The notes under the pieces: generated by a model
Told to the model about the DNA's origin: nothing
Seen by the model: only the letters and a program-made list of their open reading frames with translations
Database searches by the model: none
Program-made: the position numbers and the translations under genes
In this document: positions 46,721-58,164 of the stretch, in pieces
Position numbering within the stretch: the first letter of the stretch is position 1
Layout: the number at the start of each line of letters is the position of its first letter
Assembly (NCBI RefSeq): GCF_003633895.1
Contig: NZ_RBID01000011.1
Location: 186,001-250,000, forward strand
Reading direction: 5' to 3'
DNA: 64,000 nucleotides
Origin: Vogesella indigofera
Lineage (GTDB): Bacteria; Pseudomonadota; Gammaproteobacteria; Burkholderiales; Chromobacteriaceae

Positions 46721-47194
46721 ATGTTGGAAAACAATCGTGTTATCAGTGCGCAAGACCGGAAGATTCTCCACGAGCTGCAGCAGAATGCCCGCCTCAGCAA
46801 TGCCGAGCTGGCCGAGCGCGTCGGCATGTCGCCGTCGGCGTGCTGGAACCACACCCGGCAACTGGAAAACGACGGCTACATCCAGGGCTACGTCGCGCTG
46901 ATCAACCAGCAGAAGATGGGCTTGCCGGACACGGTGATGATCGAGGTCACCCTCAACGCGCACGAGGAGGGCACGCTGGCGCGCTTCGGCGAGGAGCTGG
47001 CGGCGCTGCCGGAAGTGCTGGAGGCGCACTTGGTCTCCGGCGAGTACGACTACCTGATCAAGGTCGCCGTCGACGGCACCGCCGGTTACGAACGCTTTCT
47101 GCGCGAGAGGCTGTACAAGATTTCCGGCATCCGCCACAGCCGTTCGCACTTCACGCTACGCTGCATGAAGAGCGTGCCGTCGGTACAAGTGTGA
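46721..47194 (+). CDS. Lrp/AsnC-family regulator
   Basis: 157 aa from the ATG at 46721, which has AAGGA 5 bases before it; an ATG 6 bases upstream is an alternative. A helix-turn-helix at about 20-45 (NAELAERVGMSPSACWNHTR) and a RAM/AsnC ligand domain (SGEYDYLIKVAVDGTAGYER) are clear. It probably senses an amino acid. The downstream cupin gene may be a target. Confidence 0.9.
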   Translation: MLENNRVISAQDRKILHELQQNARLSNAELAERVGMSPSACWNHTRQLENDGYIQGYVALINQQKMGLPDTVMIEVTLNAHEEGTLARFGEELAALPEVLEAHLVSGEYDYLIKVAVDGTAGYERFLRERLYKISGIRHSRSHFTLRCMKSVPSVQV

Positions 47195-47371
47195 GCGTTG
47201 CGGCCAACCGTGCTCGCCAGTAGTGGCGCCCGCAAACCGGCCGCCGCGCGTGCACGGCGGGCGACTGGAGTCCGCGCCGCGTATCTGCTTGAATAGCGCC
47301 TTTGCGCCAGACCGGTGCGCCCTATGCGGCGCCGCGCCGGCTTTGGCATTACCCCATCACGGAGCAAGCAC

Positions 47372-47728
47372 ATGATCGTCAGAGTGGACGGGCAGCACCT
47401 CAGCGCCCAGATCGACTATCCCAATCCGCAACGGCTGGTGAGCGGCAACCCGCAGCGCCGCACCTGGCCCGCGTACGAAAGCGGCGACGGCGTGTGCGCC
47501 GCCGGCATCTGGGCCTGCGAGCCAGGTGCCTGGCGCATCGCCTTTGCCGACAACAAGGAAGAGTTCTTCTGCATCCGGCACGGCCGGGTGCAGCTAATCG
47601 CCGAAAACGGTCACGCCGAAGCCTTCGGCCCGGGTGAGGCCGCAGTGATCCCGGCCGGATTCCGCGGCGTGTTCGAGGTGGTAGAGGCGGTGGAGAAGTA
47701 CTACGTGATCGTGACGCGGCCGGGCTGA
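47372..47728 (+). CDS. Cupin (DUF861/EutQ-like) protein
   Basis: 118 aa from the ATG after ACGGAGCAAGC. Cupin fold with EEFFCIRHGRVQLIAENG and FGPGEAAVIPAGFRGVFEVVE; DUF861 proteins are relatives of EutQ and ureidoglycolate-type cupins. Substrate unknown. The gap after the stop (47729-47901) has a GGGTTGGCCGCAG repeat variant. Confidence 0.8.
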   Translation: MIVRVDGQHLSAQIDYPNPQRLVSGNPQRRTWPAYESGDGVCAAGIWACEPGAWRIAFADNKEEFFCIRHGRVQLIAENGHAEAFGPGEAAVIPAGFRGVFEVVEAVEKYYVIVTRPG

Positions 47729-47901
47729 GCGCCTGTTCACCGTCGGCAGCGGCTGCTCCCGATGGGGTGGTATGGCAGTTAAGACTGCGCTGTGCCAGCG
47801 GTAAATGCCACGGCCTCGGCTGTTTTTGCCGTGTGTCGTGCGAGTGTGAGAGATCGTGAATGCGAGAACGCCGGCGGCCAGGGTTGGCCGCAGCGCGGCG
47901 C

Positions 47902-48828
47902 TCAGCTCAGGCTGACGATGGTATTGCGCCCGGTCAGGCGGGCCTTGGCCAGCGCCGCTTCCAGCCGGATCTGCAGCTGGCGGGCATTCTGGTCGGTTTC
48001 GTGCCAGGTGCTCAGGCCGATGCAGGTGCTGGTCTCGCAATTGGCACCATCCGGCCAGAAGGTAAAGCTGCCCAGCCGTTGCTGCAGCCGTTTGGCGACC
48101 TTGACCGCATCCAGCAGCGTGGTCTGCCGCAGCAGCATCACCAGCGTGCCGTTTTCGTGGCGGCCGACCAGATCGCCGTCGCGGCTGCTCTGCACGCACA
48201 GATAGCTCACCATGCGGCGGAAATGGGCGCGATTGTAGGCGCCCAGCGGCTCCCGGTTGCGGATCGGCACCACCTCGGCGTGGATCTGCAGTGCCGCCAG
48301 CGGATCGTGGTAGCGGCGCGCGTGGCCGACCTCGATGCCGGTGCGCTCCAGCAGCTGGCCCGCGGACAGCACGCCGCTGATGTAGTCGTCCGGATCCTCC
48401 GCCATGCCCTCGTCGCTGGCCGGCATCAGCTGGCGCACGCGCTCGAACAGCTCGTCCTTCTTCTTCAGCAGCTCGTTCATCAGCATGTGCTGGCTGTGAT
48501 CGGAAAAAGTGAAGATCAGCGTCGGGTACGACCAGGCCACCACCCGCGCCGACAGCAGTACCGGGAAGCAGCGGCCGCGCGCCGAACACAGCTCGCCTTC
48601 GAGGTTGTAGACCAGATCCTGGCGCTGGATGTTGCGCAGGATGTCATCCAGCGACGGCTTGCTGACAAAACGCGCCAGCGGCTGGCCCAGCAGCTCCGAC
48701 AGCGGCAGTCCGAGCTGGATCGACGCCAGCTGGTTGGCGGCCATCACCGTCATGTCGGCGCTGTCCGCCATGATGAAGGCACCTTGCAAGGTGTCGATCA
48801 TGTACTGGAAATTCAGCTCGTCCGGCAT
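47902..48828 (-). CDS. PAS plus degenerate GGDEF protein
   Basis: 308 aa from the ATG at 48828 (GGAGA 7 bases before). A PAS-like domain fills about 5-120. The C-terminal ~150 residues align with a GGDEF domain, but the motif reads VGRHENGTLVML where GGDEF is expected, so the substrate and metal residues are gone. It cannot be a normal diguanylate cyclase; it may bind a nucleotide or partner as a regulator. The gap to the next gene (48829-49041) shows only a GGGTTGGCCGCAA copy at about 49025. Confidence 0.75.
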   Translation of the reverse strand: MPDELNFQYMIDTLQGAFIMADSADMTVMAANQLASIQLGLPLSELLGQPLARFVSKPSLDDILRNIQRQDLVYNLEGELCSARGRCFPVLLSARVVAWSYPTLIFTFSDHSQHMLMNELLKKKDELFERVRQLMPASDEGMAEDPDDYISGVLSAGQLLERTGIEVGHARRYHDPLAALQIHAEVVPIRNREPLGAYNRAHFRRMVSYLCVQSSRDGDLVGRHENGTLVMLLRQTTLLDAVKVAKRLQQRLGSFTFWPDGANCETSTCIGLSTWHETDQNARQLQIRLEAALAKARLTGRNTIVSLS

Positions 48829-49041
48829 AGACTTCTCCCCGTGCCATCGCTTGCCTGCCGGCCACACGCGGGGGGCACCCCATAAAATGGCCGGCTGATT
48901 CTTAACATTAGTACATGGTGTGCATCGTGGCGTGCCGCTTGCCACGCGGCGGCATGATATTACCGGGGCATGGCGCGGACGCGGCGGCGGGGCCGGCAGG
49001 GGAAGGGCAACGGGGCTGCGGCCAGGGTTGGCCGCAACGAA

Positions 49042-49650
49042 TTACGGCTTGCGCGCCACCACCTGCAGCACGCTGGCGCGGCCGGTGTGGTAGCTGCCCT
49101 CGACCACCTCGCGCTCCAGCTCGACAAAGTGCAGCAGCTCCAGCCCCGCCAGCTCGCCGCGCACGATCTCGGCCTCCAGCAGCATGTCCGCATCCTTCGG
49201 CCCGCCGGTGCCGAACGCCAGCTGGCGGGGGGTGTAGCCTTCCATGATCAGCAGTCCGCCCGGCTTCAGCGCGGCCATCGCGCGCGTCATCACCGTGCGG
49301 CGCAAGGCCGACGGCAGGTGGCAGAACACCGACACCACCGCATCAAACTGCGCCATGCCCGGCTCGAAACGCGCCAGATCGGCCAGCACCGCGGTGATGT
49401 CCACCCCGGCCGCCGCCGCACGCGCCAGCACCTTGGCCAGCCCCTCGTGCGAGGCATCCACCGCCGTCAGCGCATGGCCCAGTTTGGCCAGAAACAGCGC
49501 GTTGCGGCCTTCGCCTTCGCCCAGACTCAGCACACGGCTACCCGGCGCCAGGCGCGGCGCCTGTTCGCGCAGAAAATCATTCGGCGCCTCGCCGTAGATG
49601 AATTCGCTTACGGCAAAACGGGTATTCCAGAAATCGGCGGTATCGCTCAT
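49042..49650 (-). CDS. Class I SAM-dependent methyltransferase
   Basis: 202 aa from MSDTADFWNTRF (AAGGAACCCCG before the ATG). Motif I is VLSLGEGEGRNALFLAKLG, with AVDASHEGL and VVSVFCHLP following; closest in look to TehB-like or thiopurine-type methyltransferases. Substrate unknown. Confidence 0.85.
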   Translation of the reverse strand: MSDTADFWNTRFAVSEFIYGEAPNDFLREQAPRLAPGSRVLSLGEGEGRNALFLAKLGHALTAVDASHEGLAKVLARAAAAGVDITAVLADLARFEPGMAQFDAVVSVFCHLPSALRRTVMTRAMAALKPGGLLIMEGYTPRQLAFGTGGPKDADMLLEAEIVRGELAGLELLHFVELEREVVEGSYHTGRASVLQVVARKP

Positions 49651-49718
49651 CGGGGTTCCTTGGTGATGGTGGGGCATGGTGGCGTTACGGTAGCGGGGCG
49701 GGGGAGGAGAAGCAAGGC

Positions 49719-49732
49719 TTGCGGCCAACCTT
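49719..49732 (-). repeat. Window-wide 14-mer upstream of the methyltransferase gene
   Basis: Exact AAGGTTGGCCGCAA on the minus strand; a 13-base copy follows on the plus strand at 49832-49844, about 100 bases away. Confidence 0.9.
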
Positions 49733-50057
49733 GTCGTGACGAAGCGTTCTGGTTTTTGCCACGGAAGCACTCGGAAGGCACGGACAAAGGCAAAGCGGCA
49801 TGCGCTCGGAAAACACGAAAGCAAAAGGTACAAGGTTGGCCGCAGGCACGTCGGGTTACGCTGCGCTAACCCGACCGAGCTAAAGTCGGAGGGCGGATGG
49901 CGAGCGGGGGTTTGGGAAAATGGTGCGTCGCCCCTTCGGGTGACAGCACCGTACGAGTAGACGTTTGACTCGCCTTACGGCCTTCAAGGCATGGCGGGTT
50001 GGCTATCGATCAACATCATAAATTCTCGGATGTGCCTAGGCTTATCCGGGCTACTTG
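49733..50057. other. Intergenic boundary of the foreign gene
   Basis: No gene. It holds the 49832 repeat copy, a GTCGGGTTA/TAACCCGAC hairpin (49850-49875) of a type often seen at insertion-prone intergenic sites, and CACGGAAG-rich sequence near 49760. Base composition shifts toward AT from about 50010 into the next gene. Confidence 0.45.
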
Positions 50058-51452
50058 CTAGAACAACCTTTTCTTGAGGTCTGAAAATGCATTCAGTCCG
50101 CCCCGCCAGTCACTTCCTGTCTTGGGAAGGGTAAATGGATAACGCTTGTCATCCTGAAAAAGTAGTTTGTGATGCTTCCCATCTTCATGGATCACGAATC
50201 CACAAGTTTCAAACTCGGCCCGAACAGATCCGTTCATTGATGTGTACTGACGTAGCGCTTCCTTTAGTCGATCAAGAATTTCATCGCGATCACCAGGGTT
50301 TTCATTAAGGCTGATTAGGTTCGTAAGAATGTCATATCTGCGCGAATGGGGTTCTGCAGAACCTTTTGCAGCTTTTAGAGCATCTACAATCAAACCAATT
50401 TGCTCCCCTTGATATAAGTCATTTTCTAGTGTTTCAAGATTTATTGAGTTATGACCATCTCTGTGGGAGGTGCGCATTTCATGTTTGCTGTATCTAACAC
50501 GGGCAAGCTCGGATTCAAGGCGTTTTATTTCTTCATCTTTTGCTGAAATTTCTTTATCAAAATGCTTGATGTAATCATCAATATTGCCAGAGCCAGAGGC
50601 GCGGAGCGCCTCAAGCTTTTGTCGAGAAGTCATTTCCTGTAGGTGTGACCAAGTGCATTCACGACGTAAACGTTGATAAAGTAAGGAAAATCTAATTTTC
50701 CTAACGATAGCTGCCTGTAGTGAGCTAATTGAATCATACTGGTTAGGGAGATAGATCCATTTTCCGATTCCATCAGGCCAGTAAATGGCTACTGCGCCGC
50801 CGTATACATTTTCACCATAAACGTGGCGTGTGATTTGGGATGAGAATTTTCGGTTTGGTTCTGCGACAACATGAGCCATTCCTGAAAGCCACTTGGCAAG
50901 CTGGATTGGATCTATGATGAGTTCTTCTGCGTGATTACGACTGATGTAAACCACGGGCATTACGCTTCCTGTACCAGCGCAGATGATCTTTGCTGCGAAA
51001 TCGGTATCAGAGGTTGATAGAAATATTGGATTGTCAGTAACTGGCAAGTCACCATCATGACCACCTGCAAACGTACTTATCAACAGTTTGACTATGTATG
51101 GGCGCTTTCCTTGCTCTAGGCGCTCAACGGGAAGCTCTGAATCTACACTTAGTTGAACACTTACCCAAAAGCTATTATTTGATTTATGACCAATTACGTC
51201 AGTGATCCAACGAACTTCATCATTGTCTGTCTTCTCATAACGAACACCGCCAGTAGATGTGGTTGCAGATTCAAAAAGCGCGAAACGGACAGATTCATGT
51301 TCATCTCCAAAGGATCCTTCATGGACATCGTAGGGAATTGAGTTGGCAAGTTTTGTGTGTGGGCTTTTGATGATCCAAGTTCGGCAACAATCCATAAAGG
51401 CAGACATTTTAGTTGTTACGGCAATTGGAAACTGAGTCTTAAAAGTCAACAT
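50058..51452 (-). CDS. Unknown AT-rich accessory protein
   Basis: 464 aa, not recognised. Codon use is far more AT-rich than in any neighbour, and the window-wide repeat is absent, which points to recent acquisition. Residues about 1-285 look like one globular region (NRHVYGENVYGGAVAIYWPD-like core). A charged coiled coil follows at about 300-325 (FDKEISAKDEEIKRLESEL). A C-terminal segment, HHKLLFQDDKRYPFTLPKTG then SDWRGGLNAFSDLKKRL, resembles small dsRBD-like/HicA-type folds. No signal peptide or membrane helix. Standing alone in a hypervariable-looking spot, a defence or stress role is conceivable but not shown. Confidence 0.6.
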   Translation of the reverse strand: MLTFKTQFPIAVTTKMSAFMDCCRTWIIKSPHTKLANSIPYDVHEGSFGDEHESVRFALFESATTSTGGVRYEKTDNDEVRWITDVIGHKSNNSFWVSVQLSVDSELPVERLEQGKRPYIVKLLISTFAGGHDGDLPVTDNPIFLSTSDTDFAAKIICAGTGSVMPVVYISRNHAEELIIDPIQLAKWLSGMAHVVAEPNRKFSSQITRHVYGENVYGGAVAIYWPDGIGKWIYLPNQYDSISSLQAAIVRKIRFSLLYQRLRRECTWSHLQEMTSRQKLEALRASGSGNIDDYIKHFDKEISAKDEEIKRLESELARVRYSKHEMRTSHRDGHNSINLETLENDLYQGEQIGLIVDALKAAKGSAEPHSRRYDILTNLISLNENPGDRDEILDRLKEALRQYTSMNGSVRAEFETCGFVIHEDGKHHKLLFQDDKRYPFTLPKTGSDWRGGLNAFSDLKKRLF

Positions 51453-51609
51453 TGCAGAAAGTCCCCCAAAGCACTAGTGTGCAAAATTGATGCATTCGTA
51501 ATGTATTGCTGATTAGCCCTGCGTCGACCGAGCAAATATGAAGATCAGCCAAACTGTAGCCCAGTTAATCACGCGGCCAACGTTGGGCTTCACTTCGTTC
51601 AGCGCCAAC

Positions 51610-53096
<1,487 letters not shown>

Positions 53097-53100
<4 letters not shown>

Positions 53101-53930
53101 GCCAGCGCTCCGGCGGCGCGGTCGGCGTGCCACTGCCGGATCAGCGCCTGCAGTTGCGGCAGGCCGCGGGTGAGCAGCGTCGGGCCGGGGGCGAGGATGT
53201 CGGCGGACTTGATCTCGATGATGTGGCCGCGTTCGAAGTTGCGCACCGCCGGTACGTCTTGCCAGCCTTCGCGCTCGACTACTGTCTCGGGGCGGAAGCG
53301 CTTGCCGCACCAGCTGCCGATGATCAGGTCCGGCGCGCGCGCGGCCACCTCGCGGTGGTCGGCCAGAATGCGTTCTTTCGCGCGCTTGTGCACGGCCAGT
53401 TCGGCAAAGGCATCGCGGCCACCGGCAAGGGCTATCAGCTCGCCGACCCAGCCGATGCCGGTGATGATCGGGTCGTTCCACTCTTCGAAGTACACCAGCG
53501 GCCGAGGCAGGCCGGCGGCATCGTTGGCCGCAGCTTCGGCGCGTGCGGCGTCCATTGTCGCCTGCAGGCTTGCGGCCAACGTTTGCGCCGTTGCCTCCTT
53601 GCCGGTGAGGCTACCCAGCACCCGCACCATGCGCAGCACGCCGGCGAGGTCGTGGTGGTTGAAATGCTGGATATCGACGCCGGCGGCGGCCACGTCCTTG
53701 AGGATGTCGCTCTGCAGGCTGGAGAAGGCCACCACCAGATCAGGCTCGACGGCGAGGATCTTCTCCAGCTTGCCGCTGGAAAAGCCGCTGATCTTCGGCT
53801 TGTCCTGGCGCGCCTCGGACGGGTAGACGGTAAAGCCGGAGATGCCGGCGATCAGATCCTGCGCACCGAGCAGGTACAGCGTTTCGACGGCTTCGGTGCA
53901 CAGGCAGGCAATGCGTTGGTAGTGGCTCAT
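53097..53930 (-). CDS. Leaderless BtuF-like cobalamin-binding protein
   Basis: 277 aa from the ATG at 53930; the open frame continues upstream without homology. It has a TroA/BtuF-type fold ([52 protein letters not shown]). It has no signal peptide, so unlike the next protein it should stay in the cytoplasm. Similar leaderless proteins occur in other B12 clusters and are annotated as cobalamin-binding; a role in handling corrinoids inside the cell is inference. Repeat variants occur at 53523 and 53570. Confidence 0.8.
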
Positions 53931-53955
53931 GGTGGTTCCGGAAGGCGGTAGCGGG

Positions 53956-54813
53956 TTAGCGGCGGGCGAGGTCGAGCTTGGCGCACAGCTGGCGCGTGCC
54001 ATCGATCATGCGCGGGGTCGGGCGGTTGAGCAGGTCGCCGTTGACCTGGTGCAGCTGGCGGTTTTGCACCGCGGCGATGCCGGGCATACGCTGCCAGCGC
54101 TTGAGCAGGTCGTCGTTGTGGCGCATGGCGGCGGACAGGATCACCTGCGGGTTGGCGGCGATCACCGCCTCGTCGGTGACCACCGGCGCAGTGACCGGCA
54201 GGCTGGCGAACACGTTGCGGCCGCCGCACAGCGCGATGGCGTCGCTGACGATGTGCTGGCCGTTGAGGGTATACAGCGGCTTGTCCCACACCTGGTAGAA
54301 CACGCTGAGCTTGCTCTTGCCCTGTTGCTGCTGGCGCAGCACGGCCAGATCCTGCTCGAAGCGGCGCGCCGCCTGTTCCGCCTGTGCGCTGCTGCCCAGC
54401 AGCTGGCCGATGCGGCGCAGGTTGGACGGGATGTCGGCAAAGCGCTTCGGCTGGCTGTAGAACAGTGGGATGCCGAGCTGGCGCAGCGGCTCCAGCTGCC
54501 GCGCCGACGGGCCGTGCAGCCACACCAAGAGCAGGTCCGGCTTGGCGGCGACGATGCGTTCCAGGTCGATGGCGCGGAAGCTGCCGGCCTTGGGCAGCGC
54601 TTTGGCGGCCGCCGGGTAGTCGCTGTTGTCGTCGACGGCGATCAGGCGCGCGCCGCCACCGGCGGCAAAGGCCAGCTCGGTGACGTGCGGCGCCAGGCTG
54701 ATCACGCGCTGCGCCGGGGCGGGCAGGCTGACGCGGCTGCCCTGGTCGTCGATGACGCTGACCGGGGCGGCCAGGGCCGGCAGGCAGGCCAGCAGCGGGA
54801 GGAGTCGTTTCAT
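53956..54813 (-). CDS. btuF: Vitamin B12 periplasmic binding protein
   Basis: 285 aa with a short signal peptide (about 1-16, LPLLACLPALAA-PV). Periplasmic binding fold: RVISLAPHVTELAFAAGGG, KPDLLLVWLHG, PQVILSAAMRH. It captures corrinoids for BtuCD, encoded in the same operon. Its ATG overlaps the cobD stop by 4 bases. Confidence 0.9.
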   Translation of the reverse strand: MKRLLPLLACLPALAAPVSVIDDQGSRVSLPAPAQRVISLAPHVTELAFAAGGGARLIAVDDNSDYPAAAKALPKAGSFRAIDLERIVAAKPDLLLVWLHGPSARQLEPLRQLGIPLFYSQPKRFADIPSNLRRIGQLLGSSAQAEQAARRFEQDLAVLRQQQQGKSKLSVFYQVWDKPLYTLNGQHIVSDAIALCGGRNVFASLPVTAPVVTDEAVIAANPQVILSAAMRHNDDLLKRWQRMPGIAAVQNRQLHQVNGDLLNRPTPRMIDGTRQLCAKLDLARR

Positions 54814-55823
54814 GCGGAGGTGTCCTTGTCACGGAAGCTGGCCAGTGCGGCGGCCAGCCGTTGCCAGTGGGTCTCGTCGGCCGGCAGGCCGAGGCGGAAG
54901 CGCGGCGCCGGCTCGGTAAACAGCCGGCACCAGATGTGTTGCGTTGCCAGATGCCGCTGCAGCGCGGCGGCGGGCGCGTACTCGCCGCCGGCGAACAGGT
55001 CGCAGCCGGCGTGCGGCAGCCGCTGCGCGGCCAGCAGTGCGGCCAACCTTGCGCGGCGAGCGGCGAGATCGGCCCGCGCCTGCTGCTGCCAGGCGCCATC
55101 ACGCAGCGCGGCGGTGGCGAGGTGCTGCACCGCGCCGGGAATGGTCCACGGCCCCAGCTCCTCGTCCAGCTGCTGCAGGATGGCGGCCTCGGCGGCGACA
55201 AAGCCGAGGCGCAGGCCGGCAAGGCCGAAGAACTTGCCCGGCGAGCGCAGCACGATCAGGCCGGGCAGCCGGCCGGCGTGGGCGGTGACCGACAGCGCCG
55301 GAGTGACATCGGCAAACGCCTCGTCCACCAGCAGCCAGCCGCCGCGCGCGGCCTGTTGCTCCGCCCACCGCAGCACGCTGGCCGCCGGGTAGGCGTGGCC
55401 GGACGGGTTGTCCGGATTGCACAGGATCAGCACGTCGACGTGGCCGGCCTGTGCGCCGATGTCGGCATGGGCATGGCGGCTGACGGCATGACCGTGCCGC
55501 GCCCAGCGCCAGCCGTGTTCGCCGTAGCTGGGGTGGGCGACGGCAACGCGGCCGGACGCCCGCAGTCGCGGCAGCGCCTGGATCGCCGCCTGGCTGCCCG
55601 CGACGGGCAACAGCTTGGCCGCACCGTAGTAGGCGCAGGCGGCGGCAATGAAGGCAGCGTCCGGCTGCGGCAGTGTGTGCCACAGCGCGCTCGGGAAGGC
55701 CGGCACCGGGTAGGGCCGCGGGTTGAGCGCGGCGGACAGGTCGATCCAGTCGGCAGGCTCGCCGCCGTAAGTGGCGATGGCGGCGTGCAGGTTGCCGCCG
55801 TGCACGGGTTTGAGCGTATTCAT
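54810..55823 (-). CDS. cobD: L-threonine-O-3-phosphate decarboxylase
   Basis: 337 aa from [16 protein letters not shown] class I/II aminotransferase fold; the PLP lysine is in [17 protein letters not shown], and [10 protein letters not shown] and LDLSAALNP-like motifs fit CobD (Salmonella name; CobC in Pseudomonas). It yields (R)-1-amino-2-propanol phosphate for the nucleotide loop of cobalamin. The ATG overlaps the cbiB stop (ATGA). Confidence 0.9.
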   Translation of the reverse strand: MNTLKPVHGGNLHAAIATYGGEPADWIDLSAALNPRPYPVPAFPSALWHTLPQPDAAFIAAACAYYGAAKLLPVAGSQAAIQALPRLRASGRVAVAHPSYGEHGWRWARHGHAVSRHAHADIGAQAGHVDVLILCNPDNPSGHAYPAASVLRWAEQQAARGGWLLVDEAFADVTPALSVTAHAGRLPGLIVLRSPGKFFGLAGLRLGFVAAEAAILQQLDEELGPWTIPGAVQHLATAALRDGAWQQQARADLAARRARLAALLAAQRLPHAGCDLFAGGEYAPAAALQRHLATQHIWCRLFTEPAPRFRLGLPADETHWQRLAAALASFRDKDTSA

Positions 55824-56719
55824 AGGGGAAGCGCCAGCAGCAGCCACAGCAGCAGCGCCCGGTCCAGCAGCCGCGCGGCACGGGCGATGTCGGCGGCGGC
55901 GGGCGTGGCGCCGTCACCCAGGCTTGGCCGCATCTCCAGCTGGCCATGATAAGTGGCGGCACCGCCCAGCCGCACGCCCAGCGCGCCGGCGCCGGCGGCC
56001 ATCACCGGGCCGGCGTTGGGGCTGTCCCACTGTGGCGCCTGTTGGCGCCAGCAGCGCAGCGCGAGGCGGGTGTTGCCGGCCAGCGCGTAGGCCAGCGCGG
56101 TTAGCCGTGCCGGCACGAAGCCGAGCGCGTCGTCGGCGCGGGCGGCGACCTTGCCGAAGCGCTCGAAACGCGGGTTGCGGTAGCCCCACATCGCGTCGAG
56201 GGTGTTGGCGAGGCGGAACGCCAGCGCGGCCGGCGCACCGCCGACGGCAAACCAGAACAGTGCGCCGAACACCGCGTCGTGGCCGTTCTCCAGCAGCGAT
56301 TCGGCGGCGGCGCGGGTAACGGCGGCCTCGTCGGCGTCGCGCAGGTCGCGGCTGACGATGCGTCCGGCCAGCGCGCGCGCCTGCGGCAGGTCGCCGGAGA
56401 GCAGCGCCGCGCCGATGGGGCGGGTGTGCTCCAGCAGGCTCTGCCGGCCGAGGGTGAAGTACAGCACCGCCACGCTGAGGGCGGCGGCGACCAGCGCCGG
56501 CAGTTGTGCCAGCAGCCAGGCCAGGGCCAGTGGCAGCGGCAGCACCAGCAGCAGCCAGGCAAGCAGGCCGCGCAGCAGGCGCTTGCGGCCAACGTTGAGT
56601 GTTTTTTCCAGCAGCTTGGCCGCATTACCGAAGCCGACCAGCGGGTGATAGCGGCGCGGCTCGCCCAGCAGGCGGTCGAGCAGCAGCGCCGCCGCCATCG
56701 GCGCGGCGACACTTAGCAT
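55820..56719 (-). CDS. cbiB: Adenosylcobinamide-phosphate synthase
   Basis: 299 aa from the ATG at 56719 that overlaps the cbiA stop region (ATGCTAA); an ATG 15 bases upstream (MRRSAMLSV) is also possible. [20 protein letters not shown] is the CbiB signature, with four or five membrane helices and [22 protein letters not shown] in the middle. It joins aminopropanol phosphate to adenosylcobyric acid. Confidence 0.9.
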   Translation of the reverse strand: MLSVAAPMAAALLLDRLLGEPRRYHPLVGFGNAAKLLEKTLNVGRKRLLRGLLAWLLLVLPLPLALAWLLAQLPALVAAALSVAVLYFTLGRQSLLEHTRPIGAALLSGDLPQARALAGRIVSRDLRDADEAAVTRAAAESLLENGHDAVFGALFWFAVGGAPAALAFRLANTLDAMWGYRNPRFERFGKVAARADDALGFVPARLTALAYALAGNTRLALRCWRQQAPQWDSPNAGPVMAAGAGALGVRLGGAATYHGQLEMRPSLGDGATPAAADIARAARLLDRALLLWLLLALPL

Positions 56720-58017
56720 GGCGCTGCGCCGCATGGCGGCAGGAACAGCGCGGCGGCGGCGGCCGGATTGCTGGCGAAGTAGGCGTGGAAGTACGAGGCC
56801 TGCACGCTGCCGTGACGGTAGACCGCTTCGCCGCCGCTACGGCCGTCCTTGCGCTGGCAGTGGGCCAGCGGTTCCAGCGGCGTGTCGAAACTGGAGTAGT
56901 GGAAGGTGTGGCCGCGCAATTCGCCGGCGGCGTGCGGCCAGGCCTGGCTGCCCAGCGCTGCCAGTTTCTTGCCCATGCGCACGCTGCCGGGTAACACGCC
57001 GGCCATCGCGTGGTGGTGGCCGTCGGTGTCGGTGAGGCTTTCCGTCAGCGCCATCATGCCGCCGCATTCCGCCCACAGCGGCGTGTCGGCGGCGACGGCG
57101 TGCTTGAGACTGGCTTGCCAGCCAAGGTTGGCCGCAAGGGTGTCGGCGTGCAGTTCCGGATAGCCGCCGGGCAGCCAGACGGCGTCGGCACCGGCCGGGA
57201 TGGCCTCGTCGGCCAGCGGCGAGAAGAAGGCGAGTGTCGCGCCCATGGCCGCCAGCGTGCGCAAGTTGGCGGCATAGATGAAGGCGAACGCGGCGTCGCG
57301 GGCGATGGCGATGCGGCGGCCGGCCAGCAGTGGTGGCAAGGCCGGCTGCGCCTGTGGTGCCGGTGCAAACGCCGGCAGCGACGCCAGTACCGCGTCGTCC
57401 AGGTGCAGCGCGTCGGCCAGTGCATCCAGCCGCGCGGCCAGATCCGGTAGCTCGGACGGCAGGTGCAGGCCGAGGTGGCGCTCCGGCAGCGACTCGGCCT
57501 GCCGTGGCAGGTGGCCGACCACCGGCAGCTCCGTCGTGCCACAGGCGCGGATCATGTCGGCGTGGCCGGGGCTGGCGACGCGGTTGGCCAGCATCCCCGC
57601 CCACGGCAGCCGGCCATGATCGCGCAAGCCGCGGGCGATGGCCAGCGCGGTGCCGACCATCGCCGAGCAGTCCAGTACCGCCAGCACCGGCACGCCGAAG
57701 TGGCGGGCCAGGTCGGCGCTGGACGGCTGGCCGTCGTACAAGCCCATCACGCCCTCGATCAGCAGGTAGTCGCACTCCCGCGCCGCCTCGGCCAGCAGCG
57801 CGTGGCACTGCGCCTCGGTGCACATCCACAGGTCCAGCACGTCGACGCCGCTACCGCTGGCGGCGGCCAGCAGCATCGGGTCGATGAAATCGGGGCCGGT
57901 CTTGAACACGCGCACCCGCTGGCCGGCGCGCGAGAGCTTGCGGGCGAGGGCGGCGGTGACGGTGGTCTTGCCCTGGCCGGAGGCGATGGCGGAGAGGAGA
58001 AGGGCTTTGCAGCTCAT
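56713..58017 (-). CDS. cbiA: Cobyrinate a,c-diamide synthase
   Basis: 434 aa from [19 protein letters not shown]. The P-loop is 12-19, the [11 protein letters not shown] motif follows, and a C-terminal glutamine amidotransferase domain has its cysteine near 317 (WAECGGMM). It amidates the a and c side chains of cobyrinate. Corrin-ring genes are not in this window, so the late steps may serve salvage or belong to a pathway encoded elsewhere. An exact 14-mer repeat (57124) lies inside. Confidence 0.93.
   Translation of the reverse strand: MSCKALLLSAIASGQGKTTVTAALARKLSRAGQRVRVFKTGPDFIDPMLLAAASGSGVDVLDLWMCTEAQCHALLAEAARECDYLLIEGVMGLYDGQPSSADLARHFGVPVLAVLDCSAMVGTALAIARGLRDHGRLPWAGMLANRVASPGHADMIRACGTTELPVVGHLPRQAESLPERHLGLHLPSELPDLAARLDALADALHLDDAVLASLPAFAPAPQAQPALPPLLAGRRIAIARDAAFAFIYAANLRTLAAMGATLAFFSPLADEAIPAGADAVWLPGGYPELHADTLAANLGWQASLKHAVAADTPLWAECGGMMALTESLTDTDGHHHAMAGVLPGSVRMGKKLAALGSQAWPHAAGELRGHTFHYSSFDTPLEPLAHCQRKDGRSGGEAVYRHGSVQASYFHAYFASNPAAAAALFLPPCGAAPC
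57124..57137 (+). repeat. Window-wide 14-mer inside cbiA
   Basis: Exact AAGGTTGGCCGCAA, antisense to cbiA; a second variant (TTGCGGCCAACGTT) lies at 56583 in cbiB. Confidence 0.9.
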
Positions 58018-58091
58018 GGGCTCGCTTTCATTTCGAGGGGCGGGGCCGGTCACGCATGGGTGTGCCGTTGCCGGCGCGATGGCGATGGCCG

Positions 58092-58128
58092 GCAAGGTTG
58101 GCCGCAATGCGCTTGCGGCCAACCTTGC
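58092..58128 (-). repeat. Inverted repeat pair between btuR and cbiA
   Basis: GCAAGGTTGGCCGCAA and its complement around TGCGC form a 16-bp stem in the 147-base gap inside the cobalamin operon. No T-run follows on the minus strand, so it may attenuate rather than end transcription. Confidence 0.85.
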
Positions 58129-58164
58129 GCCGGAACCGGGCCGGCGTGATGGTGTGTCGGGGTG

